Program-made: the position numbers and the translations under genes
Notes under the pieces: generated by a model
What the model saw: only the letters and a program-made list of their open reading frames with translations
What the model was told of the DNA's origin: nothing
Databases searched by the model: none
From: Salminus brasiliensis
Lineage: Eukaryota > Chordata > Actinopteri > Characiformes > Bryconidae
NCBI RefSeq assembly: GCF_030463535.1
Contig: NC_132896.1
Span: 30,107,209-30,171,208, forward strand
Direction of reading: 5' to 3'
DNA length: 64,000 nucleotides
Shown here: piece after piece, positions 12,476 through 38,620 of the stretch
How positions within the stretch are numbered: position 1 is the first letter of the stretch
Layout of the letters: each line of letters starts with the position of its first letter

Positions 12476-14008
12476 AAGAGTTGAGGAGTTGAGGTCGGGA
12501 AGTTGAGGGGTTGGGCAGTTGAGGAGTTGAGGGGTTGAGGGAGTTGAGGAATTGGAGAGTTGTGGAGTTGGGGAGTTGAGGGGTGGGGAGTTGAGGAGTT
12601 GAGGGGTTGAGGGAGTTGAGGAGTTGGAGAGTTGAGGAGTTGAGGAGTTGAGGTTGGGAAGTTGGGGAGTTGAGAGAGTTGGAGAGTTGGGGAGTTGGGG
12701 GGTTGAGGGGTTGAGGGGTTGAGGGAGTTGGAGAGTTGGAGAGTTGAGGGGTTGGGGAGTTGGGGAGTTGGGGAGTTGAGGGGTTGAGGGGTTGGGGAGT
12801 TGAGGAGTTGGGGGGTTGAGGGGTTGGGGAGTTGAGGAGTTGGGGAGTTGGGGAGTTGGGGGGTTGGGGGGTTGAGGGAGTTGGAAAGTTGGAGAGTTGA
12901 GGGGTTGGGGAGTTGGGGAGTTGGGGAGTTGAGGGGTTGAGGGGTTGGGGAGTTGAGGAGTTGGGGAGTTGGGGAGTTGGGGGGTTGGGGGGTTGAGGGA
13001 GTTGGAAAGTTGGAGAGTTGAGGGGTTGAGGGGTTGGGGCGTTGAGGAGTTGGGGAGTTGGGGGTTGAGGGGTTGAGGGAGTTGAGGAGTTGAGGAGTTG
13101 GGGAGTTGAGGGGTTGAGGAGTTGAGGAGTTGAGGGGTTGAGGGGTTGGGGAGTTGAGGAGTTGGGGGGTTGAGGGGTTGGGGAGTTGAGGAGTTGGGGA
13201 GTTGGGGGGTTGGGGGGTTGAGGGAGTTGGAAAGTTGGAGAGTTGAGGGGTTGGGGAGTTGGGGAGTTGGGGAGTTGAGGGGTTGAGGGGTTGGGGAGTT
13301 GAGGAGTTGGGGAGTTGGGGAGTTGGGGGGTTGAGGGAGTTGGAAAGTTGGAGAGTTGAGGGGTTGAGGGGTTGGGGCGTTGAGGAGTTGGGGAGTTGGG
13401 GGTTGAGGGGTTGAGGGAGTTGAGGAGTTGAGGAGTTGGGGAGTTGAGGGGTTGAGGAGTTGAGGAGTTGAGGAGTTGGGGGGTTGGGGGTTGAGGGAGT
13501 TGGAAAGTTGGAGAGTTGAGGGGTTGAGGGGTTGGGGCGTTGAGGAGTTGGGGAGTTGGGGGTTGAGGGGTTGAGGGAGTTGAGGAGTTGAGGAGTTGGG
13601 GAGTTGAGGGGTTGAGGAGTTGAGGAGTTGAGGGGTTGAGGGGTTGGGGAGTTGAGGAGTTGGGGGGTTGAGGGGTTGGGGAGTTGAGGAGTTGGGGAGT
13701 TGGGGGGTTGGGGGGTTGAGGGAGTTGGAAAGTTGGAGAGTTGAGGGGTTGGGGAGTTGGGGAGTTGGGGAGTTGAGGGGTTGAGGGGTTGGGGAGTTGA
13801 GGAGTTGGGGAGTTGGGGAGTTGGGGGGTTGAGGGAGTTGGAAAGTTGGAGAGTTGAGGGGTTGAGGGGTTGGGGCGTTGAGGAGTTGGGGAGTTGGGGG
13901 TTGAGGGGTTGAGGGAGTTGAGGAGTTGAGGAGTTGGGGAGTTGAGGGGTTGAGGAGTTGAGGAGTTGAGGAGTTGAGGAGTTGGGGAGTTGAGGGGTTG
14001 GGGAGTTT
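12476..14008. repeat. G-rich 9-bp satellite with higher-order structure
   Basis: Roughly 170 units of GTTGRGGRG (variants GTTGAGGAG, GTTGAGGGG, GTTGGGGAG, GTTGGGGGG). The plus strand is almost free of C. Rare marker words show higher-order copying: GTTGGGGCG occurs near 13035, 13374, 13534 and 13871, and GTTGGAAAGTTGGAGAG recurs about seven times. Together they imply a block of about 336-339 bp copied several times, with a shorter block of about 160 bp. Runs of four G separated by 2-4 bases are frequent, so the plus strand could fold into G-quadruplexes. Because the unit is a multiple of three, the minus strand stays open for over 550 codons in two frames (Pro-Thr-Gln-Leu-Asn-Ser repeats). 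This is an artefact of the repeat, not a gene. Confidence 0.95.
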
Positions 14009-14815
14009 TGAGATCATCCAACATCCTCATCTCATTAATGCTCTTATTGCTGAATGCAGTCAAATCCTCACAGCAATGCTCCAAAATGTAGTAAAACAGT
14101 AGACACAGCATTGTCCCAATACATTTGTCCATATAGTGTCTGTTTTATGTCGGAGGTCCAAGGTTTGTCCATCCGTACATTCCTCATTATTTAACTATGC
14201 CAGTAAGGTATATATTAAGGTATAAATGCAGCTCAGTATGAGTTTAGTTGGATATTTCAGTGAAAATAACACATTTAAACACATGGACACTCGACAGACT
14301 GGGAAAAAAACAACCTCCTGATCCTTGAGTTGTATCCATTAATGGAATTCTAAAGAGAAGCAAACTATGATTTTTTATTCTTCTAGGAAATGTAACTAAT
14401 AAATATATATAAATGTCCTGTTTCAATAAATCCTGATTAAATTGCACATTCTTTCTATAATGAAGCACAGCGGCACAACCTCCACTCATCTGCACCACAT
14501 GGTAAAACAATTCCCATGCAGTACCCAACAGACGAACCCTCATAAAGCAGCCTGCACTTCACAAACATGGTCAGGTGTTACACAACCCCTTGTGGGAAAG
14601 GGAGTTGGAGTCACGGTAAAGCGTTACAGCGAAACTCGTCTTTTTTCCCCCAGCATTCCCAAATTTCACAACCGAGAAACATTGTGTTGACCACAGTGCT
14701 GTTAACAAGAAGGCGAGCGTTTAAGAGAGAGTGCTCAGTGTGATGCTCACTCTACCATTCATCAGTTCTTTCCTCTGCTTCTTTCTGGTCAGGCAGCCCT
14801 ACCCAGAATCATTGG
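14009..14815. other. Gene-free sequence with a transposon end
   Basis: At 14110-14142 TTGTCCCAATACATTTGTCC followed by ATATAGTGT matches the inverted terminal repeat of the short transposon family seen at 48970-49430. The remainder shows no gene and no clear repeat. Confidence 0.45.
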
Positions 14816-15310
14816 GTGCAATTCAAACAGGGCGCCAGTCCATCACAGGGACAGTTTAGCTTAGCCAATCCACTTTTTTTGGGGAGGCGGGATGAATCCG
14901 GAGAAAACACCTACACGGAAAAAACACCAAACTCCTCACAGACAGTCACTGGAGCAAGGATCGAACACAACCACAACCCCAGCTGCTGGAGTTAGTATCT
15001 CACTGTTAAAATCATCTTAACGTACAGAAAGAGAGAGAGTGTGTTCAGTACGATGCTCACTCTACCATTTATCCATCTTCTTATCTGCTTCTCCCTGGTC
15101 ATTGGGTGTAATTCACAGGGTGGACCACACAACCATTTGTACAGGGCAGTTCAGTGAGCCTTAGGTACCCATGATATACCCTTGGTTTATCGGTTGTGCT
15201 TTCGTGGACCACTTTTGGTAGGTACTGATCACTGCATACCAGAAATAATCCACAAGACCTGCCTGATGTATTGGAGATGTTCTGACTCAGTCGTCTAGAC
15301 ATCACAATTT
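14816..15310. mobile_element. Old dispersed-repeat fragments
   Basis: GGGCGCCAGTCCATCACAGG (14830-14849) and the following GGAGAAAACACC, CTCCTCACAGACAG and GGATCGAAC words are typical of a dispersed teleost repeat. Words at 15160-15310 (GGTAGGTACTGATCACTG, CACAAGACCTGCCTGATG) match the interior of the inverted-repeat element at 41217-41678. A diverged repeat of GATGCTCACTCTACCATT occurs at 14742 and 15052. Confidence 0.55.
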
Positions 15311-15435
15311 GGCTCTTCTCACTGTTCTCTCCTGACTGTTCACTTACTGCCTAATAGGTGGATCCCATATCAGTGTATAACAAGTCAGGACTGTTATGTA
15401 ACAGTTTTGGAGGTTTTGGAACTGGCCGGAGTTAT

Positions 15436-15495
15436 ACACTATATGTCAAAAAATGTTTGCGGACACCCCTTCTAATAAATGCATGCACCTTCTAC
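15436..15495. mobile_element. Terminal fragment of a short inverted-repeat transposon
   Basis: CACTATATGTCAAAAAATG followed by TTTGCGGACACCCCTTCTAA matches the terminal repeat of the elements at 46870-47205 and 48970-49430. Only the end is retained. Confidence 0.65.
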
Positions 15496-15603
15496 GTGTT
15501 TTCCAAACAGGGAGAACACACCAAACACCTCACAGTGTCTGGACCAAGGATTGAACCCACAACCCCCAGCCCCAGGAACATCTATAATGACTATCTTTTT
15601 GTA

Positions 15604-15720
15604 GGGCTCCCAGGTGGCCCAGCTGTCTAAGTGTTGGTTCTACCATCAAGAGATCACCGGTATAGACAATCTCCCCAGTGATGCCACAGCCATCCGTGCC
15701 CTGGGGTATTGCACCTTTTA
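15604..15720 (+). mobile_element. tRNA-derived SINE head
   Basis: CAGGTGGCCCAGCTGTCTAA resembles a tRNA A-box region. It is followed by a weak B-box region and CCAGTGATGCCACAGCCATC, a word also seen in the fragment at 49450-49560. The head is similar to those at 16685-16770 and 17005-17105, so three related heads lie within 1.5 kb. Confidence 0.65.
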
Positions 15721-16289
15721 CAAAAAGCAGTCCATCCTGAAACACTCCTTATATCATCAGAGTGAATGGGGAGGGCTAATCTGCAGTAAGCTGAGTGGTT
15801 GAATGGGTAAAATGTTGTTTTTTTGAGATCAGAAAAGAGCCTGGACTGTACAGACAGGGTGGTAAATGGTAAGTTCTGAAAGACTACAATATTAAAATTC
15901 TTTAAATTTAATTAAAAAGGAAAAATACAGCAAAATTATTTACTTTAAATCATTAAATCTTCCTTTAAACCATGTTCGACCACTCTCCTGACTGGAGAAA
16001 GGACTAAATGTGTGTCAAGAATCTAGGTTAGGAGAGAGATCTCATAAAGTCCCATTTGGTAACAATTACAGTTGGCAGGCCAGGCAGGGCGCTCATGCCC
16101 TCGTAAAGCTGATGGCACCTTTGCCGGGGGCATGAGAAGATAGAGGCGCCATAAACACAACCTGCAGGGGTTCCCTACAGCGCCACCACCAAGCTTTCCT
16201 TAATGATGGACCTCTGAGCCACAAACATACAAACAAGCTCAGCTTGCACTGTGTTTACGTTCAACCTCAACCAGTAAAAGCTGATAAAA

Positions 16290-17300
16290 GAATACTTTTT
16301 TACAGTAATTCTGTTTAAAGGATTTTGTTAAAATACCTTGTGGAATTTACCACCACAAGCAAGATTGTTTTCTAAAAAGAAAGTAAACAAAGTAAAGCTT
16401 AAGAGCTTGGTTATAGGAGACTAGCCCCACCCCTACCCCAATTTTTGTAGTTTTTGCAGTCCAGTGATGGAAAAAAGAAAAAGGGGGGAAATAAAAACAC
16501 AAAATGGAGAAATATTACTTAAATATTACTAAAGTAGGCCTTGATTGTCTTCATTTTGAAAGAATAGATTTTAAAGTTCTTATTTTACTACATTTATAAG
16601 CTGCAAAATGACCTGCCTACCTCACTGACCCATTTTTCGGAACTACTTAAAGTTTGGTACAGCTTTAAGAAACATCTACACCCACTATAAATATTCCCAG
16701 GTGGCCCAACTGTCTAAGCGTCAGCTTTTCCATCATAAGATCACTTATTCATTCTGGTGATCCTGCATTGGGCCTGAAAGGCAGCGTACACAGTTATTCT
16801 TTAGGATTTTTAATAAAATATCTTAATTTACCATCAGAGGTTACGAACAAGTTTTTGTTTTTCTCTCCATTGGACGGTGATATTGGATCTGTAGATTCTG
16901 GCTGTCAGCAAATCCTCTGCATATACTAAAACAACCAATGGTAGAGCTCAAGTCCACCCATCACAATTTGCTACACCTTTAAGAAACATCCATCAACTAC
17001 ATGTTAGTGGGATTCCCGAGTGGCCCAGCTGTCTAAGCGTCGGCTCTACATTTATAATATTGCTGGTTCAGCCTCTGGTAATTCTGCATGTAGCATGAAC
17101 AGATGGCAGCACACAGTTAATCTTTAGGATTTTATTAAAATACCTTGTGGAATTTACCATCAGAGGTTACCATCACAAACATGATTGTTTTCTAATAAAA
17201 AAGTAAACAAAAACAAAAGTAAAGCTTAAGAGCCTAGTTACAGGAGACTTTTTTTTTCCTTTTTGTAGTTTTTGCAGTCTGGTGATGGAAAGGGGGAGGG
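16290..17300 (+). repeat. Diverged direct duplication (period about 820 bp) with two SINE heads
   Basis: The words AAAATACCTTGTGGAATTTA, GATTGTTTTCTAA, AAAGTAAACAAA, AAAGCTTAAGAGC and TTTTTGTAGTTTTTGCAGTC occur in the same order at 16330-16465 and 17135-17280. Between them and before the second block lie tRNA-like SINE heads at 16685-16770 (CAGGTGGCCCAACTGTCTAA) and 17005-17105 (CGAGTGGCCCAGCTGTCTAA). Either a SINE-containing segment was tandemly duplicated or the shared words are the SINE tail. Confidence 0.6.
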
Positions 17301-17339
17301 AGAAAAAAAATATGATTCACAACAAAAAGAAAGGAGGTG

Positions 17340-20300
17340 AAAGAAAGGAATAAAAAGTTCACATGTTGTAAAAATACATTTCCCCATTTCATCATCACAC
17401 ACAGTTCAAACATTCATTCATTTCATTGTTAGATGTCAGTGCGACAAAATCAGGCCCAAAAAAACAACAAAAAAAAAAGAGAGAAGAAGGAAGAAGGAAC
17501 CACAGTGGTGATAAAAGGATGGGGACTCGCTGTGGACAGAAGGGACTGAACCGAGAACTGAGACTGGAGATGGACTTCATGCTGAAGGTTCTGAGCGGAG
17601 TGACCCGCAGACTGCTAGGACGAGAAATGCTCGTGTGCACGCATGTTTGCGTGTGTGCATTTGAAACCCTGAGAGAGAAAGCGACGGTTCCTGGCCCACA
17701 GCTTCTCCTCTTCGCTACGTCCTCCCTGGGTTTGAGCCATGGCCAGAGAAAGGGTCCTGAAAGGGTCTTTGAGAGCACCCGTCCCGAGCCCATTTCACAT
17801 CTCAGAGTGAAAGCCAGCTGTGACCTTTCAGTAGAGAATGGCTAAAGAAAACTTCCTCTCTCTCGTCTGTGTGTATATTGCGGTCATTAGGTGGTGGTGG
17901 GAGGAAGGAGGAATATGGGGGAGGGGGGGGGGGGGTGCCACCAAGCCCACTGTAGTCTTTGACATTGGTTCCCAAGCCTGGTCCAGGAGGACTCCTGACC
18001 TGTGCATTGTCCCTGCTCCAACACAGCTACTACCTCACCAACTCAGCTCAAAGTGGAACTCCATCCACATAACTATAATCATTCACAGTGGAGCGGTGCG
18101 AGACGCCCTGTTCTGGATAAACCTGACCAATCAGATTTGTTCACAGTGGTGGTGAACGGAACCAGACATCCAAACCAGACCTTTAGGTGTCCAGAAAGCT
18201 ACACCACAAAACAGTAACCGATATGCTGTCTGGGACAGATTCATGATAGTACTGAGAGACATTCACGGTGAGGGGTTCCTTGTAAAGGGATGGTAAAAAC
18301 GGTCCCCAAATAAAATCTGCCACTATTTTACCACCAAGACAGTAAATAAACCAGCCATATTTGTGCTGTCGACATGCGGTCCTCTGGTTCCATTCGCCAC
18401 CACTGCAAAGAAACCTACGTTAGTTCCTCAACACAGAACCAGCACACACCAAACCCACTCTGAACGACCCGGTTTACATCTCGATCTCTGAATCAGGCAG
18501 AAATTCCGACCAAAATTGGTAGAACTCCCCTTCAGCCAAAAGGCTTCTTTTGAGCGGTGCTGCAGAAGAACCCCTATAGAAACACCTTTCCACCAGCAGA
18601 TTCTTTGAATCAATCTCTACAGAGTTGACAAACACCACACCACCTCTAGGGCAAGGTTACTCCAGCACCACAACTGTTCACCACCGGTCTACGACATTAA
18701 GGCAATGAGGGGCTACACGATGACTACGCTGGAGTGAGTGAAGACTGCGGGAGTAACTAACTGCTGGGAAGGACGTCGGAGCCTGCGAGGCAAACAGCAA
18801 AGGAGGTCTTTTTTGAAATGTTTCCATACAACAACATGTAGAACACTGAATACAAACTGAACTAGAAAAAAAAAAAGAATTATACACAAGTTTCAACACG
18901 CAGTGCACCGTTGACGCCAACAGATGATGACAATGATGGCAAACAATAGAAAAGAAGAGAGATAGTGTGATAGCGTTCCAAAATATATTATATACCAAAG
19001 GATAAACTTGACCACAAGCTAGAAACCAGGGACGTAGGTGGGAAAGGGTGCCGTTTCAGTCCAGGAGAGCTACAAGTCACTGAAAACTGAACATCAAACA
19101 GGGGATTATTAAGAAGACACCAAGACATCCAAACAGAATTCCTACACTGCATCGTTTCTAGCTCATATGAAAAACATGCAGTTTTGTTTTTCCAGAAAAA
19201 ACATAAAATAAAACACTTTTCCATTAAACTTCTGGGAGGAAAAGAATCAGATTAAAAACAACTGTCTCTGTGGGGGGGGGGGGTGGCAAACAAGGCCTTA
19301 GAAACCTCATGGGGACAACTTCCTTATTGGACAAAACTTAGTTCAGGCCTGACCTACATTGCGTTTCTCAATGCAAACAAAACAAAAACATTGAAGAAAG
19401 AAGAAATTCAGTCCATGATTAGGCCAAATCTGTGCCTGAAACAACGGGTTTACGAGTATGCACTGCTTTATTTCACTCCATCATTAGCGTTTATTCCCAA
19501 ATGCACTAATCATCTAGCTTATCAGACCACAGTCCCCACGATTAATCATACAACTCACTGATACACACATACAAACACCCACAGCAAATGAACGACGATG
19601 TCGATTTGTGCTCATTAATTACAAAACCAAAGACAGGGAAAGCTCTAAAATTAAAGCCTGAGATTTCAAACTACGTCTAATCAAATCAGCGGATGTCCTA
19701 TGCGAACAAGGAAAACCAACTCGGGTGTATTATTGGAGAAGCTGCAATCACACACGCACACACACACACAAACATACACCCATACAAACACGCATACTCT
19801 TCTCGGAAATTGGAAACTACCATCTAAGAGAGAAAAAAAAAAAAATGCTGTACAAGCCCAACACAGGAATAAAGAAGAGAGTAGAGCATACATTCAATAT
19901 CTGTTACTGAGGTACTAGAAAGGTTTTCCCTTGATGCAGAACAGTATTCAGAGTTCAGAGACTCAACCTGGGGATGCAATTTCCCCCCTTTGGAAAGCGT
20001 CTGCTTTTGTCTGTGCACTAGCTTCATCCCGACTCTCGCCTATCCATCAGCTGTGCTGCTTACACTGTGGGTACTGCTAAAGATGATAAAGAACCATAAA
20101 AAAGGAAAACAAAAAGAACATTGAGAAGACCGGCATGAGAGAATGTGAGCTCTTTTTGCCTCCATCTCAGACTGCTGAAGAGCCAGACTGTGCGCAATCC
20201 GAGTCTTTGGAGGTTAGCCGAACGGACTGTTGACAGATGGGGTGGGGTGGTGCAGTTGAGCAAAGCCAATACTAGTTCTAAAGGGGAGATGCCTTCCTTT

Positions 20301-22819
20301 ACAGCACCCCGAGTGATTCTCTGAAAGCAATGTTCAGTGCCGGGCTGGTACAACCAGGCGCTGAGAGACTGAGCTGGTGGCAGGATTGTGTATGCTGTGC
20401 CCTTGTGCCACCTAGTGGTGACACCATGCACAGCAGAAATGCAAGTTAAAGACCAGCAAATAGTTTGAGGTCTATAGAGGTCTTTGACAGAGGAGCGATT
20501 ATTGTTATTATTTTAAAATAAAATAATGAAACCCAACCTAGCCCTGGATGAACAGAGGATCTTCACACTGCTGCGAGAGGTCTGCTTGAACGTTAGGCCT
20601 TATTCAGTATTGCGGTAACTGCCTTTAGCTGTAGACTAATCACTTCTGTACATTCTAGTCATTCACAGTTCCAGATGAGAGTTTATGCATCCCTTTTTTT
20701 GTGAAATACCGATATGGGAATTCAAGTGAATGCAAGAGATATTTTTCATGTACTTCGTCAACACTGCTGCATAAACCGGGACTACATCCACCTGGATCAG
20801 CAGATATTTAAGCAGGTACAAACGCAAACACGGGTCAAATCTAAACATATTCATCCAATGCAGCCCATTGTTAAGCCAATACCAATATGACTGATCACTG
20901 TGAATCGCCAGGTGTTTTGATGAATGAGGGCATTCACATGAGGCATTAATAATTAAAAAAATATCCACCATTTTGGTTAAAAATAACAAATAAAGGGGTC
21001 ACTGATGTGTATTTATAGTATCACTGCAATCGCAATCGCTACCAGTAGGCAATATGATCACAATGCAGTATTCTGTTCATTATCAGGTAGCCCTAATGTA
21101 CATAGTCTCATCTTCACTTAAAGGGCGAGAGCAGGGCGAGAGCAGGGCGAGAGCAGGGCGAGAGCAGGGCGAGAGCAGGGCTGGATTGCTCAGTGTAAGC
21201 CGGCGCAAAAAAAACAAAGCTTGTGAAAACCAAAAGGAACGTGGACACAAATGTAGCCCAACGCTGCATTGATAAAGAGAAGGCCTCATCACCCAGGGAG
21301 GCAGTGCAGGGGCAGAGCAGGAGCTGAGAGTAAGCCAGGGTAGTAATGTTTAGCATGGAGGGTAAACAGATTTAAACAAAACAGGGGTCAATGCTGTGGG
21401 GGGGAGGGAAAGAAATTATATGAAAAGAAAAATGACATTCCCAAAAATTTAGGCTGTCACTGTGTGTGTGTCCTCCATATTGTCAATTAAAACATCACAA
21501 AGAGAACGATATGTCATGACGTACTGGTAATTCTTAAGTCTGCGAGTGAGAATACGGCCTCCAGACATCTGAAGCCTGAAAACGCACTTCCTTTACCTTC
21601 CCAAGTCTTCATTAATTTAACAGTGAAAGTAACAATATAGTCAACTTAAGTGTAATCAGTGACAAACAGGTTATCGTGCATCTTCCATCACTCAGGTCTA
21701 TTTAAGAGAATCATAAACATGGCACGTTTCACAAAAGAAATTGTAAAATAATGAGCATCATAATCACCAGGGCAGATTCCATACACTCCCAATAGACGAG
21801 CAACTGTGTCGTATAAAATGTAGCTCTGTCCAAAAGATGCAAAACAACCTTGTGCCGTGCACGGAGGCCAGGTTTCACACTCAAACGGACATGGAAAACT
21901 GGACTCACTGCTTATGGAAGTCAATAAAATAGCTGTACACAAAAGACATGGTCACGTTTATGATGCTCTTACACAGACCTGTGCGTCGTCCATCAATATG
22001 TTATGGATACAGTGAAGTATATGACTGAAAACATCCTCAAGTAGCCTGGAGGGGAGGAGGAAGCTCTCCCTTGTTTCCTGCACGCGTCCTTCAGAAAGAG
22101 AGGATGAACAGAGTTCTACAGGACGTCCTCGACGTGGAGAAGGGAGCAGAACCCAAAGTGTCTGAGATCACTAAATGGAGAGTTACCATTAACCACGGGC
22201 AGTTCGTATACATAGAGTTGTGAAAGGAGGAGTTGTAGATGATGTTGTCCCAAGAAATATTGCAGGAAAAAAAATGGATTTGTTTTGTTGATTTTCAAAA
22301 CTACTCTAATCAAGGGAACTGAGAAAGATCACAAATGTATGCTGGAGGTTGGGAGAGGGGAAAAATTAATAATAATCATGCGTTCTTCACTACTGTTAAA
22401 ACAGCTGAACAGGAAAGGGGGGGGGGGGGAGAAAAAGTCAGGTAGAAGAGACACTACTCAAACTCCAACTAGTCCAGAGTATATTCAAAAGAAGCAATAA
22501 AAACAAAAAAGGGAGGAAATTCAAAGGCTAACAAAAAGAAACCAATTACTGAATCCTTGAGAAGAGTTATTGCTTACTGCACAAGTGGGGGAAAAAAAGG
22601 ATACCACGAGAAAGTTGTTGCTGTTGCCGGGAAAAATGTTTTTGAGTGGGTCACTTTCTGGGCTTATACTTGTGTTCTGTTGGACTGGGTTAACCCGGAG
22701 AGGGGGACGGGGAAGGGGGGGGGGGGAGGTGTCACATCAAAAGCAGGGCATCGTCATGGTCTCAGCCCTACAAAAGGAGAAAGGGCATCGCTGGGGCAAC
22801 GATGGAATGTGTTGGGATG
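17340..22819 (-). other. ctbp1 downstream region, probable 3' UTR and flank
   Basis: The sequence directly follows the ctbp1 stop codon (minus strand). It holds no recognisable transposon and only short homopolymer and CA tracts, unlike the repeat-rich DNA to its left, so part of it is probably 3' UTR. Minus-strand AATAAA motifs lie at 19490-19495 and 19467-19472, but nothing in the sequence selects one as the cleavage signal. No second gene is visible. Confidence 0.35.
21120..21186. repeat. 11-bp tandem repeat, about six copies
   Basis: Unit GGGCGAGAGCA repeated about six times in register. Its open frames (Arg-Ala-Gly-Glu-Ser or Ala-Leu-Ser-Pro-Cys) are products of the repeat. Confidence 0.9.
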
Positions 22820-36416
<13,597 letters not shown>

Positions 36417-36443
36417 CGAGTGGCGGTTCTTCTCAAAGACCAG
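36417..36443 (-). other. 5' UTR part of the first coding exon of ctbp1
   Basis: Upstream of the ATG at 36414-36416 an acceptor (CCTTAG, its AG at 36444-36445) gives a 27-base leader in this exon. It implies at least one earlier non-coding exon, probably the one ending at 38380. Confidence 0.5.
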
Positions 36444-38379
36444 CTAAGGCCACGACAGGAGAAAGAGAGAAAGCACAGAACAAAGTCCGGTCCTGTCCAC
36501 ACTAGGAGAGAAATCACTCAAATCTTCTCGAGACCTGCAATCACAAACACAAGGACCCTAAACTTACTGCAAGTTCTCAACAAGTCTTCCATAACGGCAG
36601 ACGGCCTACATAAACAAAGACCACTGATGAAGTCTTATTAGACTATTACTCACTTGATATAAAGAGCAAGTTAGACTGACCTGAGGTGCAAGTCAATGAA
36701 CACCTTTGTCACCTTCCTTCCAACGGCAACTGTTTAAAAGCAAAAAATGAGTTACTGAAATGAGTAACACCTTAGAAGCAGCACAGGTGCCCCGTTCAAC
36801 ACCATTAATGCAGAGTTTGGGACGGATCCAACTTAGCTCCCATATGAGCATAAACATACTGGCCTACGTGAAAAAAGGAGACCACTAGGATCGTTCACAA
36901 TAACCACAAACCTTTAAAACCACTTAACTGCTTAACTGCTGAACAAAAAAGTAGGTGGAGTAAGAAATCCCTAAAGAATCGTCAACTTTAAAAAACACTG
37001 AGACTCAACTGGTGTGCAATTTAATAAACCCTATGGACTCCCCAAAATAATAAGATAGAAAATGAAATATTCCAAGACTTAAAATTAAATTGCAATATTA
37101 GGTCTCAATAGTTTCACCGATACTTTTGAGGCTCTGTATGAAAGCCTGCAGACGGCCCAGTTTACTTTACAGCACAGTTTTATATCATGTGAAGTTATCA
37201 ATCATGTACAGGTGTAACTTCACAGCATAGATTACACACGGAAAATACACAAAATAATAAAGCAATCTAATTTATATTAAATCTACATCTAAATGCATGA
37301 AGACTAGATACCTACATTTCCACTACATTTCTACTTTAGAGGCTCTGTAAAAGGACCAGTTAACTTGCAGTGCCTTACCTCACTGCTTTATACTAGCTAT
37401 ATAACTATATTATTTATATTATTTTAATTTTATGAGATATATACACATAAGGAGCTGGTATAGAAGTCATATCTGCAGGGATCTGGTCGATGCAGTGTTA
37501 CAGCACCAGCTAGTTAATCAACTCCACAGAGATAGCTATAGCTCCTGGTTCTCTCATAGCCTCGGCTTTTCTTGAATTTCCTGGCTTTTATGAGCCAGTT
37601 AACGCGTGTTTGATACAAAAACAAAAGAAAACAACACGCAGATATTCTTAACTTATTTTTATCGTTATTATCTGCCCAATTTGGCCACCCACACGTCTTC
37701 AAAAAGTGTAAGAAGAAGCGCTAAATTAAAGTTGGAGCTGCGGCGCTTTGAGGGCTAGCGAACTCCGCTAGCTGTGCTAACGCTAGCTAGCTGCCGTTGT
37801 ATGAAAATTCGCACCTAAAACTCATTGAGAAAAACAACGAAATGGACTAAACTGTGAATTATAATTCACTAGATCTTTAACGAGGCTCTGTTTACTCCCA
37901 GCTGATTAAATTAAGCTACAGAAACAAAACAAAACACCAAAAAAACCCAAATTCCAGGCAGTTTAAGGTTCGTTAGCTCCGCCAAACTTCTCAGCAACTC
38001 GGGTTAAGTTAGCTAGCTTAGCCTAGCCTAGCCTAGCCTAGCCTGCTCGCACAGCTAAAGCTAACCAACAGCTCAAAACGTCAGAGAAACGCTCAACGAG
38101 CACACAAACGGCTTTTTAACATCTACCACTCATTTCTACAACTTCTGGAAACCTCTGCCCTCGTTTAGCCAGGCAGTGTGCAGAGGAAGCCCCCTGCTAG
38201 GCGCTAGCTAGCCTGCTAAGCTAAGTGTGATACAAAACAGCAAGGAAAGCGGTTTTACAGCCGCGGCCGTTTAGTAGCCAACAGGCTGGTTTTGATTAAA
38301 GTGATGCCTTTAATATGCGTGATTAGAGAAGTGAGGGGCGATAAAGACTGTAAAGTCGCCAGAAAATGAGCTAACCCAC

Positions 38380-38620
38380 CCGAATGAGCGTCTTGTAGAG
38401 GTTAGCTACGGGTCAGTGTGGTGAGAGGAGGTGAACCAGCGCTGCCCCGCTACCGCTCGCCATGAAATCCGCATAAAAGGCAGGCAGGAGTGGAGGAGGC
38501 CCGAGAGAGACGAGCCTCGGAAAAGAGAGAAGACTTGAAGGCAGAACAGCACAGCGTCTCCCAAAGGTGGTGGGAGGAAGGGCAGCATCACGGAGGAGGT
38601 TAACTGGACTTCCCCCCCCC
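38380..38620 (-). promoter_or_regulatory. Probable ctbp1 5' non-coding exon and promoter
   Basis: On the minus strand CATTCGG is followed by a GTGGGT donor at 38374-38379, so an exon ending at 38380 would splice to the acceptor at 36444. The sequence around it is GC-rich for this window (CCCCGCTACCGCTCGCC). A purine/pyrimidine-rich segment with CT repeats (38610-38645) lies just upstream. No TATA box is evident, as expected of a broadly expressed gene. The transcription start cannot be fixed. Confidence 0.4.
38413..38463 (-). other. Upstream ORF of 16 codons in the putative ctbp1 leader
   Basis: Inside the inferred 5' exon an ATG (38461-38463, G at +4) opens a short frame reading MASGSGAALVHLLSPH and closes with TGA at 38413-38415, all before the donor. 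If the exon is used, this uORF would precede the main start and could damp translation. Coding status is unproven. Confidence 0.3.

Noticed and set aside
12476-14008. TTGGGG words like a ciliate telomere repeat
   Set aside because: The unit is 9 bp with A and G variants in higher-order blocks, and vertebrate telomeres are TTAGGG. The resemblance is compositional.
12311-14132. Two long minus-strand open frames of over 550 codons with Pro-Thr-Gln-Leu-Asn-Ser repeats
   Set aside because: The 9-bp satellite unit is a multiple of three and lacks stops on that strand, so any frame stays open. There is no family match, and the frames overlap each other along the whole array.
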